Under the pieces are notes generated by a model, which saw nothing but the letters and a program-made list of their open reading frames with translations, did not search any database and was not told the DNA's origin. Both the position numbers and the translations under genes were made by a program. Positions 38,255 through 46,685 of a stretch of 64,000 nucleotides of DNA are shown piece by piece. The stretch spans positions 905,501 to 969,500 of the forward strand of contig NZ_CP136594.1 in the NCBI RefSeq assembly GCF_032852305.1, in the 5' to 3' direction. Position 1 is the first letter of the stretch. Each line of letters begins with the position of its first letter. This DNA comes from Parasphingorhabdus sp. SCSIO 66989 (lineage in GTDB: Bacteria; Pseudomonadota; Alphaproteobacteria; Sphingomonadales; Sphingomonadaceae).

Positions 38255-39064
38255 TCAAAACACCGGATCATTCGCGCCGTCATCGGCGTCATTAGCGCCG
38301 CCGACCGGCGAGTGAATGCCGCACTCCGTCTTGTCCCAGCCTTTCCAGCGGCCTGAGCGTGGGTCTTCGCCGGGGGCGACTTTGCTGGTGCAGGGCGCGC
38401 AACCGATAGAGGGATAGCCTTGCTCCACCAGCGGGTGGCGCGGCAGGGCATATTCCTCGAAATAGGCTTCGATATCCTCGGCGGACATATTGGCCAGTGG
38501 GTTTATCTTGAGCCGGCCTTGCGCGTCCGAGCTATCAATCTCGAAGCGCGGCAGTCCGGCACGGGTTTCCGACTGGAAGCCTTTGCGGCCGGTGATTGAG
38601 GCATCATAGCCTGCCAGCGCTTTGGCCAGCGGCTTGACCTTGCGGATTTCGCAGCAGCCATCGGGATCATAGGACCAGCGCAATTCGGTTTCGTCCTTGG
38701 CGGCCAGCTCCTCGGCATCCGGGGTAAGGATGATCAGATTGGTCAGCCCCAGATGCGCCACCAGTTCGTCGCGATAAGCGAGCGTTTCGGGGAAATGCTT
38801 GAAAGTATCGAGGAACAGCACCGGTGTCGCCGGATCGACCTCAGCAATCATATGCAACAGCACCGCGCTTTCCGCGCCGAAGGATGACACCACCGCTAAG
38901 TCACCGACCAGATTGTCGCGGATCACCGAGGCCAGCATATCCTGTGTCTCGGTGCCACGGAAAAGCCGGTTGAGGCGGATCGCATCGCTCTCGCTAAAAC
39001 GCGGGCCGATATCAAGCCGGTCGGGCGTATGCGCGCCCGTCTTTGAGGTTTTCTGTTCAGCCAT
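38255..39064 (-). CDS. cysH: phosphoadenylyl/adenylyl-sulfate reductase
   Basis: A 269-residue reductase that makes sulfite from PAPS or APS. The PP-loop-like VVSSFGAESAVLLHMIAE (about residues 59-76) binds the nucleotide. Two Cys pairs typical of iron-sulfur, APS-preferring enzymes are present: DGCCEIRKVKPL and GCAPCTSKV, with a C-terminal CGIH. APS is therefore the likely substrate. The start at 39064 overlaps the DUF934 stop by 8 bp; it is the last gene of the cobA-DUF2849-cysI-DUF934-cysH operon. The tail has a short Asp/Asn-rich extension after CGIHSP. Confidence 0.94.
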   Translation of the reverse strand: MAEQKTSKTGAHTPDRLDIGPRFSESDAIRLNRLFRGTETQDMLASVIRDNLVGDLAVVSSFGAESAVLLHMIAEVDPATPVLFLDTFKHFPETLAYRDELVAHLGLTNLIILTPDAEELAAKDETELRWSYDPDGCCEIRKVKPLAKALAGYDASITGRKGFQSETRAGLPRFEIDSSDAQGRLKINPLANMSAEDIEAYFEEYALPRHPLVEQGYPSIGCAPCTSKVAPGEDPRSGRWKGWDKTECGIHSPVGGANDADDGANDPVF

Positions 39065-39515
39065 GACGCAGCTCCCAAATGGGTGAACGGCCATCGACCG
39101 TCTTCTGATAGACATTATCCCAGGTAGCGAAGGCGCGTTGCGCCGCGGCTTCATTGAGCGGCTTATCGGGCGCAAAGCTGTCAAAGCCGCAGCGGCGCAT
39201 ATGGCTGAGCTGGTCAATCAGCACATCGCCCACTGCGCGTAGCTCGCCCGCATACCCGGCCTCGCGCAATATCCGTGCGGCGGAATAGCCGCGGCCATCG
39301 GCAAAGCTGGGGAAGTTGACCTCAATCAGCGCCAGCCGGTCGAGAAAAGGTAGCAGCACCCGGGCATCATCGCCCGGCTCAATTCGCACAGCGGTGGCGT
39401 TGGTCTGATCGCAACAGGCGTCGACCGTGACCGTGCCATGGTCGGCAGGTTCGTCATCGCGGAAACGGAATTGCACTTCGTCGGGCGAGGTGCCGAGATC
39501 ATTGGTATCAGCCAT
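39057..39515 (-). CDS. DUF934 family protein of the sulfur operon
   Basis: A 152-residue DUF934 protein, commonly encoded between cysI and cysH in proteobacteria and thought to help assimilatory sulfite reduction, though the reaction is unknown. Conserved parts are DDARVLLPFLDRLALIEVNFPSFADGRGYSAARILRE and GELRAVGDVLIDQLSHMRRCGFDSFAP. The ATG at 39515 overlaps the stop of an adjacent cysI-like tail (ATGGCTGA). This suggests it was once translationally coupled to a cysI gene that ended there, not to the present cysI, which stops 250 bp upstream. Confidence 0.9.
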   Translation of the reverse strand: MADTNDLGTSPDEVQFRFRDDEPADHGTVTVDACCDQTNATAVRIEPGDDARVLLPFLDRLALIEVNFPSFADGRGYSAARILREAGYAGELRAVGDVLIDQLSHMRRCGFDSFAPDKPLNEAAAQRAFATWDNVYQKTVDGRSPIWELRHG

Positions 39516-39594
39516 AAAGCGTGTCCTTGATGTTAGCAAAGGGATCGCTGAAACGTTCGCTAGTTTCCCGGCGATTGAGATAAAGATTGGCCAC
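39508..39594 (-). pseudogene. stranded second C-terminus of a sulfite reductase gene
   Basis: Minus-strand codons read VANLYLNRRETSERF, then SDPFANIKDTLYG and TGA. The living cysI ends VTNLYLERREDGERF, VDTYRRIGMEPFKEALYG. The two tails align over NLYLxRRExxERFxD and LYG-stop, with about half the residues identical, so they are diverged homologues rather than a fresh duplication. This fragment has no start, abuts repeat A copy 3 on its left and overlaps the DUF934 start on its right. It looks like the remnant of an ancestral or replaced cysI end. Confidence 0.65.
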
Positions 39595-39600
39595 TATTAG

Positions 39601-39749
39601 CCCCTCCTCTTCAGAGGAGGGGTTGGGGTGGTGGCGAGGCGGAGCCGAGCTCGCGCCAGCGAATTCTTTACTTGTTGCGGCACCACCCCGCTGCGACTAA
39701 ATTCGCTGCGCTCATTAAGTCTCACTGCCCCTCCTCTGAAGAGGAGGGG
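39601..39749. repeat. repeat family A, copy 3 (inverted)
   Basis: A 149-bp copy in the opposite orientation to copies 1 and 2. It starts CCCCTCCTCTTCAGAGGAGG, then GGTTGGGGTGGTGG and CACCACCCCGCTGCGACTAA, and ends AGTCTCACTG plus the hairpin. It separates the cysI stop (39760) from the orphan cysI-like tail (39508-39594), inside the sulfur operon. Confidence 0.9.
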
Positions 39750-39759
39750 AGAAATCATA

Positions 39760-41394
39760 CTACCCATAAAGCGCCTCCTTGAACGGCTCCATACCGATGC
39801 GGCGATAGGTGTCGACGAAGCGCTCGCCATCTTCGCGGCGTTCGAGATAGAGGTTGGTCACCGTCTCAATCGCGTCGATAACGCCATCTTCGGTGAAGCC
39901 CGGGCCGGTGATCTTGGCGAGGCTGACATCCTCCGCGCCCGATCCGCCGAGAGAGAGCTGGTAATTTTCGACGCCTTTCTTGTCGACGCCCAAGATACCG
40001 ATATGCCCAGCATGGTGATGGCCACAGGCGTTGATGCAGCCGGAGATTTTGAGCTTCAACTCGCCGAGATCACGCTGCCGGTCGAGATCGGCAAAGCGCT
40101 CGGAAATCTTTTGCGCCAGCGGGATGGAGCGCGCATTGGCAAGGCTGCAATAATCGAGACCCGGACAAGCGATCATATCACTGATCAGGTCAAGATTGGC
40201 GGGCGCGAGTCCCGCCGCATCGAGCTTCCGCCAAACGCTATAGAGATCGGCTTTGCGGATATGCGGCAACACGATGTTCTGCGCATGGGTGACGCGCAGC
40301 TCGTCAAAGCTGTATTCACGCGCCAGTTCAGCCATAAGCTCCATCTGCTCGGCTGTCGCATCGCCGGGGATGCCGCCGGTCGGCTTGAGACTGATCGTGG
40401 CGATAGCATAGCCCGGCTGTTTGTGCGGATGGGTGTTCTGCTCGACCCAGATGCGGAAATCAGGGTCGCTGAGGTCGAGATCATCGCTGGCGTCCTGGTC
40501 GAAGGCCGGATCGGCAAAATAGCCGCTGATCCGCTCCAGTTCGGCCAGAGGCGGGTTCAGCCCCAGCGTCTTCATATGGGCGAATTCTTCCTCGACCTGA
40601 CGGGTATATTCGTCCGCACCAAGCTCATGGACGAGGATCTTGATCCGCGCTTTATATTTATTGTCGCGACGGCCATAGCGGTTATAGACGCGCAGGCAGG
40701 CCTCGGCATAATGCACCAGCTCATCGGCGGGTACGAAATCGCGGATTTCCGGCCCAATCATGGGCGTCCGGCCCATACCACCGCCAACGAAGAATTTCGC
40801 GCCGAGCTCACCCGCCTCATTGCGCACCAGCTGGATGCCGATGTCATGCAGGCGCATTGCCGCGCGGTCCTCGTCTGCGGCAATCACGCAGATTTTGAAC
40901 TTGCGCGGCAGATAGCTGAATTCCGGGTGGAAGCTTGACCATTGGCGCAGCAATTCTGCCCAGGGGCGCGGATCGGTAATCTCATCCGCCGCGGCTCCGG
41001 CATATTGGTCGGAAGAGATATTACGGATACAATTGCCGCTGGTCTGGATGGCGTGCATCTCGACCGTCGCCAGCTCTTCGAGAATATCGGCGGCATCCTC
41101 CAGCTTGATCCAGTTATACTGGATGTTCTGGCGGGTGGTAAAATGGCCATAGCCCTTGTCATATTTGCGCGCGATATGGCCCAGCATGTTCATCTGCTTG
41201 GAATTGAGCGTGCCATAAGGGATGGCGACGCGCAGCATATAGGCATGGAGCTGGAGATAAAGCCCGTTCATCAGCCGCAGCGGCTTGAACTGATCTTCGG
41301 TCAATTCGCCCTTAAGGCGGCGCTCGCACTGGTCACGAAACTCGGCGACGCGGGCGTCCACCATGGCCTGATCATATTGGTCATACTGATACAT
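39760..41394 (-). CDS. cysI: assimilatory sulfite reductase (nitrite/sulfite reductase hemoprotein)
   Basis: A 544-residue siroheme/[4Fe-4S] enzyme that reduces sulfite to sulfide. The duplicated ferredoxin-like half-domains are visible: GHFTTRQNIQYNWIKLED in the first and LRVTHAQNIVLPHIRK in the second. The cluster ligands sit in CPGLDYCSLANARS and ISGCINACGHHHAGHIG. Siroheme comes from the cobA-type gene upstream in the same operon. The C-terminus (FKEALYG) stops 11 bp before repeat A copy 3; a second, diverged copy of the tail lies beyond it. Confidence 0.94.
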   Translation of the reverse strand: MYQYDQYDQAMVDARVAEFRDQCERRLKGELTEDQFKPLRLMNGLYLQLHAYMLRVAIPYGTLNSKQMNMLGHIARKYDKGYGHFTTRQNIQYNWIKLEDAADILEELATVEMHAIQTSGNCIRNISSDQYAGAAADEITDPRPWAELLRQWSSFHPEFSYLPRKFKICVIAADEDRAAMRLHDIGIQLVRNEAGELGAKFFVGGGMGRTPMIGPEIRDFVPADELVHYAEACLRVYNRYGRRDNKYKARIKILVHELGADEYTRQVEEEFAHMKTLGLNPPLAELERISGYFADPAFDQDASDDLDLSDPDFRIWVEQNTHPHKQPGYAIATISLKPTGGIPGDATAEQMELMAELAREYSFDELRVTHAQNIVLPHIRKADLYSVWRKLDAAGLAPANLDLISDMIACPGLDYCSLANARSIPLAQKISERFADLDRQRDLGELKLKISGCINACGHHHAGHIGILGVDKKGVENYQLSLGGSGAEDVSLAKITGPGFTEDGVIDAIETVTNLYLERREDGERFVDTYRRIGMEPFKEALYG

Positions 41395-41406
41395 TGGGGC
41401 GTGCTC

Positions 41407-41706
41407 CTAGATGATCCACTCGAGCGCTTCGGGGTCTTTGGGTTTCAATGTGAGGTCTGGCCGCACCGTGGGGCCGAGCGCGCGCACCCGATCCTTGATA
41501 TGCGCCGGGCGGATGCTGCCATCCGCGTCCTGTATGGCCTCGATCAGATAGGGCACATTGACCCGGCGCGCGGCTTCCTCTCGGGCAAGGATTTCCTCGC
41601 CATGATCGCCAACATCCGCGGCATCATCGACATAGCGCGACCAGTCAGAGCCGGTCCACCAGATCACATCGCCGGTTTTGAGATCATTTCCGGTCAGGAT
41701 TTTCAT
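41407..41706 (-). CDS. DUF2849 family protein
   Basis: A 99-residue alphaproteobacterial protein (MKILTGNDLKTGDVIWWTGSDW, then an acidic middle and DPEALEWII at the end). DUF2849 is nearly always next to cysI and cobA and may assist sulfite reduction, but its role is unknown. Its ATG overlaps the cobA stop (41703-41706, ATGA) and it ends 12 bp before cysI, so the operon is tightly packed here. Confidence 0.9.
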   Translation of the reverse strand: MKILTGNDLKTGDVIWWTGSDWSRYVDDAADVGDHGEEILAREEAARRVNVPYLIEAIQDADGSIRPAHIKDRVRALGPTVRPDLTLKPKDPEALEWII

Positions 41707-42575
41707 GCGTTTTGTTCCTTGTCTCCAACCAAAACCGTCAGGGCTGAGCTTGTCGAAGCCCGTTTCTCAGTATCGTGCAAAGTCGACAAACGTCCTTCGA
41801 CAAGCTCAGGACTTACGGTGTGTTTGGTAAGCTGGGCCAAAGCATCCTCTGCATCGGATTGCTGCACCACATCGCCGATCACAATCAGCGCCGGGCTGAC
41901 CACTGCATGCCGCGCAATCATATCGGGCAGATCGGTGAGCAGAGTGCGGAGCGCCCGGCTGTCATTGCGGGTGCCTTTTTCCAGCACCACGACCGGCATA
42001 TCGGGCGATACGCCATCGGTGATCAGCTTCTCGGTAATGTCGCGCGCGGTGTGGACGCCCATATAGATCACCAAGGTGCGGCCTTTACCAGCAAGGCCGG
42101 ACCAGTCCTGATCGCTAAGGCCTTTGCACTGACCGGCGACAAAGGTCACTGCGCTGCTATGATCGCGATGGGTCAGCGGCAGCCGGGCTTCGGCGGCGGC
42201 ACCATTGGCGGCGCTGATGCCGGGGATGACTTCAACCGGCACATTGGCGGCGCGGCAGTCATCGACTTCCTCACCGCCTCGGCCGAAGATAAACGGATCA
42301 CCGCCCTTCAAACGCACGACATCATGGCCCTTGCGCGCCTCGTCGATCAGCAGCTGATTGATATCGGGCTGCGGCAATGTGTGGCGGGCGCGGCGCTTGG
42401 CGACGCTGATCAGCCGCGCATCATCGCGCGCCATGGCGAGGATTGCCGGGTCGACCAGCCCGTCATGCACGATCAAGGACGCGCTGGCGATCAGCCGCGC
42501 CGCCTTGATGGTCAGGAGATCGGGATCGCCTGGACCGGCGCCGACCAGATAAACGGTTCCTGTTGTCTGCGACAT
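41703..42575 (-). CDS. cobA: uroporphyrinogen-III C-methyltransferase (siroheme synthesis)
   Basis: A 290-residue SAM-dependent methyltransferase that makes precorrin-2, the siroheme precursor for CysI. Family motifs are VYLVGAGPGDPDLLTIKAARLI, VRLKGGDPFIFGRGGEE, VIPGISAANGAAAEARLPLTHR and VIYMGVHTA. The start at 42575 has GAGGA five bases upstream; two earlier in-frame ATGs (42581, 42593) are possible. The last ~35 residues (VSPELVEGR ... KRASTSSALTV) are encoded by an intergenic-type repeat (41734-41819), so the native C-terminus has been replaced or extended. It is fused to neither CysG domain. Confidence 0.92.
   Translation of the reverse strand: MSQTTGTVYLVGAGPGDPDLLTIKAARLIASASLIVHDGLVDPAILAMARDDARLISVAKRRARHTLPQPDINQLLIDEARKGHDVVRLKGGDPFIFGRGGEEVDDCRAANVPVEVIPGISAANGAAAEARLPLTHRDHSSAVTFVAGQCKGLSDQDWSGLAGKGRTLVIYMGVHTARDITEKLITDGVSPDMPVVVLEKGTRNDSRALRTLLTDLPDMIARHAVVSPALIVIGDVVQQSDAEDALAQLTKHTVSPELVEGRLSTLHDTEKRASTSSALTVLVGDKEQNA
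41734..41819. repeat. repeat family B, copy 1 (inside cobA)
   Basis: An 86-bp element with inverted ends: ACCGTCAGGGCTGAGCTTG and its partner ending AAGCTCAGGACTTACGGT. It matches 60653-60739 closely at both arms and in GTCGAAGCCCGTTTCTCAG. It lies wholly within the 3' end of the cobA coding frame and is read through in frame. Confidence 0.9.
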
Positions 42576-42716
42576 ATCCATCCTCGCTGACATCCGTGGG
42601 GTACGGACAGCTATGCGATGCTATGTGGGCTTTTGGGCCGTTTCAGGCAAAACAGTATCTTTATGCGTGCTTGAAGATAATCTTTGGACTTTTCAGCGGA
42701 ACCCGTTGGTGCCGGC

Positions 42717-44156
42717 TTAGTTTGTTTCTCGCTCGGTCAGCTCGCCCTGAATGTCTTTCAGGCCGACACCGATGCTGGCGCGCGGCTGTTCGGTTTCCGC
42801 CGATGTTACCGGGAAGGCGCAATAATCGGCGGCATAATAGGCGCTGGGGCGGTGATTGCCCGAAAGGCCGATGCCGCCAAAAGGTGCTGCAGAGGAGGCA
42901 CCATTGGTCGGGCGGTTCCAGTTGACGATGCCGGCGCGGCTATTGGCCCAGAACTGGTTATATTGATCCGGCGAACCGCCGAGCAAGGACGCGGAAAGGC
43001 CAAATCGCGTGGCGTTGGCCTCGACAATGGCATCCTCAAAACTCTCTACCCGTATCACCTGTAGCAATGGCCCGAATAGCTCAACATCGGGGCGCTCGGG
43101 CATATCCGTCACATCGATAATCGCAGGCGTAAGGAAGGGCAGATCAGCTTTGGGGCGCGCCATATGCTTGATCGCTTTGCCGCCATTGCTCATCAAGGTG
43201 AGGAAGCTCTCGGTCAGGCCATCAGCGGTCTCATTGTCGATCACCGGGCCCATATAGGGCGCTGGATTGGCAAAAGGTTCATCGATAATCAGTCGGTCCG
43301 TCAGTTTCTTCGTCGCAGCAATCACATTGTCATACATATCCGCCTTGATAATCAGTCGCCCCGCAGCTGTGCAGCGTTGTCCTGCCGAGGTGAAGGCCGA
43401 TTGTACGATCAGTGTCGCGACATCATCATATTTGGGCGTGTCCCAGACTATCAGTGGATTATTGCCCCCCATTTCCAGTGCGACAATCTTGTCCGGCCGG
43501 GTCGCAAGCGAGCGGTTAATCGCGATGCCGGTTTGTGCTGACCCGGTGAACAAGATGCCGTTTACATCTTCGTGCGCGGTCAGCGCCTTGCCTTCATCCG
43601 GCCCACCAATAACCAGCCGCACAGCGTTTGTGGGAATACCCGCAGCGTGATAAAGCTCGACCAGCATCGCCGCCGTAGCAGGGGTTTTTTCCGATGGCTT
43701 GAATACGATCGTATTGCCGGCAATCAATGCCGGGATGATATGACCATTGGGCAGATGCGCCGGGAAGTTATAGGGGCCGAGTACGGCCATTACGCCGTGC
43801 GGCTTGTGGCGCAGTGCCATTTTGGCCCCGACCGCGCCGTCCAATGTGCGCTGCGGTGTCCTTTCGGCATAGGCTTTGACCGAGATGTCGACCTTGTTAA
43901 TCACCGTGGTGACTTCAGTGCGCGCTTCCCAAAGCGGCTTGCCGGTCTCAGAAGCGATACATCTGGCAAGCTTATCCTCGCGCGCACGCACTTCATTGAC
44001 GAAACGGCGGCAAAGCTCGATGCGTGTGGTTACGGGTGTGCTGGCCCATTGCGGCCAGGCTTCGCGCGCGGCAGCAACTTCTGCATCAACATCGCTGATA
44101 TCGCCCCGCCAATATTCTTCACCTGTGGCCGGGGCGTAGGATATGATTTCACTCAC
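42717..44156 (-). CDS. astD: succinylglutamate-semialdehyde dehydrogenase
   Basis: A 479-residue aldehyde dehydrogenase resembling AstD, the fourth step of arginine catabolism by the succinyltransferase route. Signatures are GPYNFPAHLPNGHIIPALIAGNTIVFKPSEKTP, FTGSAQTG (NAD site), LEMGGNNPLIVWD (catalytic Glu) and AFTSAGQRCTAAGRL (catalytic Cys). The start is uncertain: GTG at 44156 has GGAG eight bases upstream, GTG at 44162 is also possible. No other ast genes are nearby, so it may serve another semialdehyde. It ends 141 bp before cobA. Confidence 0.85.
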   Translation of the reverse strand: MSEIISYAPATGEEYWRGDISDVDAEVAAAREAWPQWASTPVTTRIELCRRFVNEVRAREDKLARCIASETGKPLWEARTEVTTVINKVDISVKAYAERTPQRTLDGAVGAKMALRHKPHGVMAVLGPYNFPAHLPNGHIIPALIAGNTIVFKPSEKTPATAAMLVELYHAAGIPTNAVRLVIGGPDEGKALTAHEDVNGILFTGSAQTGIAINRSLATRPDKIVALEMGGNNPLIVWDTPKYDDVATLIVQSAFTSAGQRCTAAGRLIIKADMYDNVIAATKKLTDRLIIDEPFANPAPYMGPVIDNETADGLTESFLTLMSNGGKAIKHMARPKADLPFLTPAIIDVTDMPERPDVELFGPLLQVIRVESFEDAIVEANATRFGLSASLLGGSPDQYNQFWANSRAGIVNWNRPTNGASSAAPFGGIGLSGNHRPSAYYAADYCAFPVTSAETEQPRASIGVGLKDIQGELTERETN

Positions 44157-44277
44157 ATTCACGCTCCATAGCCGCCACGCCCCCCTCAAGGCAGCAACAG
44201 CCCATTACATCGTCTTTAATTTTCCTAGAGCGAATATGGTGCCGACTCAACCACCTGTATCCGGTCTATTCATAGTG

Positions 44278-45711
44278 TTATGTGACTTTATGCGCCGCAG
44301 CCATTTCACGCAGCGCCGTCACCTTGGCCATAAGCGGTTCCCAATCATCGCGCTCGGCGATATGTTCCCACAGCGCTTCGACTTCCTCAATCGCCATCCC
44401 TTGTGGAGCCTCGCCCTGCCAATATTCATGGTCACAGCCATTGGCGACAGCCTGATATGGTTCGAGACAGGCGATCCAATTCGCCAGCGCATCGTCGTGT
44501 TTTTCATCGCCATTGGGCTTGAGCATATCGGGCGCAGTGCCGGTGGAGACCATCTTGCGGCTATGGAAGAAAAACTCATCTATGGTGTGCCGTTCGGCGA
44601 GCAGTAGTTTTTCGCCTGCCTGCACCAGTTCCCTGTCCTCATCATCGCCGCGTGAGGTCACGCCGAGTCGCCAGCAAAATTGCCGCATCATCGCCTGTTG
44701 ATAGCGCAGGCCAAAGCCGTCCAGCGTCTCGATCAGCGGTTCGGCCTCACACAACATGCGCAGACAGGTGGCAAGCTGGCCGAGATTCCAGTGGAATGCT
44801 TCGGGCTGGCGGGCAAAGCAATACAGACCCTGATGGTCGAAATAAGCAGCTGTAAAGCCCGGCTGCCAATATTGTGCGAAGCGCCACGGGCCATAGTCAA
44901 AGCTCTCGCCGGAGATATTCATATTGTCGGTATTGAGCACGCCATGGACAAAGCCTGCGACCATATAGCTGGCGACCAGCGTGGCCATATGCTGCGCCAC
45001 CAGGTCGAACAGATGTGCCGCATTTTCTGCGTCGGAGCGGCTGCCTGTATCGCTGTCGTCATAATAGTGCGTCAGGCAATAGCGCACCAAAGCCGCCATG
45101 GTCTCGCTATCGCTCTCATAGGCAAGCCGCTGAAAGCTGCCGAAACGGATATGGCCATGGCTGAGGCGGACCATCACCGCTGAGCGTGTTGGCGATGGCT
45201 CATCGCTGCGCCACAATTCCTCATGCGTTTCGACGATCGAGAAGGTTTTGCTGGTATTGACACCGAGTGCTTCGAGCATTTCGGTCGCGAGCAGTTCGCG
45301 CGCCGCGCCTTTCATCGTCAGCCGCCCGTCGCCTGCGCGGCTCCAAGGTGTGGTGCCTGATCCCTTGGTGCCCAGATCCATCAACCGCCGGCCACCATCG
45401 CGCATCTGGGCGAAGAGAAAGCCGCGGCCATCACCGATTTCCGGGTTATAGACGCGAAACTGATGCCCATGATAGCGCAGCGCCAACGGGCTGTTCAGAT
45501 TATCCGGCAAAGGCTCGAAACGACCGAAATGCTGGACCCATTGGTCATCATCCAGACCATCAAGCCCGATAGAAGCTGCGGCGCGGTCATTGCGGAAGCG
45601 CAAAGTCGCTTTGGGGAATTGCGCCGCATCCACCGGATCGCCCATTTTTGCGGCGATGGAGAGAATCGGCGTTTCGGGCTGATAGCTTGGTGCTTGCGAT
45701 TGCGAGGTCAT
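44278..45711 (-). CDS. selO: SelO-type protein adenylyltransferase (YdiU/UPF0061)
   Basis: A 477-residue pseudokinase-fold enzyme of the SelO family, which transfers AMP to Ser/Thr/Tyr of target proteins and is linked to oxidative stress. Visible motifs are LALRYHGHQFRVYNPEIGDGRGFLFAQ, DLGTKGSGTTPWSRAGDGRLTMKGAARELLATE, and the metal/catalytic block GFVHGVLNTDNMNISGESFDYGPW. The start at 45711 (MTSQSQAP) is preferred. Bacterial members lack the selenocysteine of eukaryotic SelO. It diverges from an alpha/beta hydrolase with only 41 bp between them. Confidence 0.93.
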   Translation of the reverse strand: MTSQSQAPSYQPETPILSIAAKMGDPVDAAQFPKATLRFRNDRAAASIGLDGLDDDQWVQHFGRFEPLPDNLNSPLALRYHGHQFRVYNPEIGDGRGFLFAQMRDGGRRLMDLGTKGSGTTPWSRAGDGRLTMKGAARELLATEMLEALGVNTSKTFSIVETHEELWRSDEPSPTRSAVMVRLSHGHIRFGSFQRLAYESDSETMAALVRYCLTHYYDDSDTGSRSDAENAAHLFDLVAQHMATLVASYMVAGFVHGVLNTDNMNISGESFDYGPWRFAQYWQPGFTAAYFDHQGLYCFARQPEAFHWNLGQLATCLRMLCEAEPLIETLDGFGLRYQQAMMRQFCWRLGVTSRGDDEDRELVQAGEKLLLAERHTIDEFFFHSRKMVSTGTAPDMLKPNGDEKHDDALANWIACLEPYQAVANGCDHEYWQGEAPQGMAIEEVEALWEHIAERDDWEPLMAKVTALREMAAAHKVT

Positions 45712-45752
45712 ATCGGCATTAGTGGGGATATTACGGCAAGGGTGCAAGCATC

Positions 45753-46685
45753 ATGGCAGCAACAAAATCAGCACAGGCAGATTCAGCGCAGGCGGAATGG
45801 GAAGACGGCTATTGGTGGTCCAATGACGGACTCAGGCTGCATTTCCGCGATTATGCTGGCCCCGATGACCGCCCGCCGGTGATCTGTATGCCGGGTCTGA
45901 CCCGCAATGCACGCGATTTTGAAGCGGTGGCGGCGCGGCTTGCTGGCGATTGGCGGGTCATCTGCGTTGAACAGCGCGGTCGCGGTGAGAGTGCCTATGC
46001 CAAAGACCCGATGACCTATAATCCGCTCACCTATGTGCAGGATATGGAAGCCCTGCTGGCGCAGGAGAAGATTGAGCAATTCATCAGTATCGGTACCTCT
46101 CTGGGTGGCCTGATGACAATGCTTCTGGCTTCTATGCGACCGGGACGGGTTGTTGGCGCGCTGCTGAATGATGTCGGCCCCGATATTTCCCCCGAAGGTC
46201 TGGAACGGATTCGCGAATATGTCGGCCAGGGGCGTAGTTTCCCGACATGGATGCATGCGGCGCGCTGGTTGAGCGAGTTGCAGGGGCCGGTATTTCCCGA
46301 TTTTGAACTGGATGACTGGCTGGTTATGGCCAAACGCACCATGAAGCTCAGCGGCAGCGGGCGTATTGTGCTAGATTATGATATGAAGATTGCCGAGCCG
46401 TTTCAGGTGCCCGGTGGTGAAGCCGGTGTCGATCTCTGGCCAACCTTGGCGGCGCTGGCCCAGACCCCGACTCTGGTCGTGCGCGGTGAGACTTCGGATA
46501 TCTTTGCGCCAGAAACCGCGGATAAGATGCTGACCGTGCTGAAGCGAGGACGGTTGGTGACAGTTCCTAATCGCGGTCATGCGCCGACATTGGAGGAGCC
46601 GGAGGTAGAGCACGCGATTGATGCTCTGCTGCAAGATGCTCTCGCCGTTTCCGAGGCCGAGGCACCGCATAGCATCGATTCATAA
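45753..46685 (+). CDS. alpha/beta hydrolase
   Basis: A 310-residue soluble hydrolase. The core shows PPVICMPGLTRNARDFEAVAARLA (oxyanion strand), VEQRGRGESAYA, the nucleophile elbow GTSLGGLM (Ser near residue 115) and the catalytic His in PNRGHAPTLEEP near residue 275; the acid is probably the Asp in GETSDIFAP. Substrate cannot be predicted. Its stop overlaps the next gene's ATG by one base (TAATG), so it is co-translated with a glycosyltransferase. Confidence 0.88.
   Translation: MAATKSAQADSAQAEWEDGYWWSNDGLRLHFRDYAGPDDRPPVICMPGLTRNARDFEAVAARLAGDWRVICVEQRGRGESAYAKDPMTYNPLTYVQDMEALLAQEKIEQFISIGTSLGGLMTMLLASMRPGRVVGALLNDVGPDISPEGLERIREYVGQGRSFPTWMHAARWLSELQGPVFPDFELDDWLVMAKRTMKLSGSGRIVLDYDMKIAEPFQVPGGEAGVDLWPTLAALAQTPTLVVRGETSDIFAPETADKMLTVLKRGRLVTVPNRGHAPTLEEPEVEHAIDALLQDALAVSEAEAPHSIDS

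Noticed and set aside
38255-38280. Possible recent duplication or extension at the cysH end near repeat A copy 2
   Set aside because: The Asp/Asn-rich tail is short and does not match the repeat, which begins outside the coding region.
39628-42590. Plus-strand frames of 270-436 codons opposite cysI, DUF2849 and cobA
   Set aside because: All are antisense to genes with clear catalytic motifs; one also reads through repeat A copy 3.
42717-44156. Complete arginine succinyltransferase operon
   Set aside because: Only an astD-like gene is present; no astA, astB, astC or astE lies nearby, so pathway assignment stays tentative.
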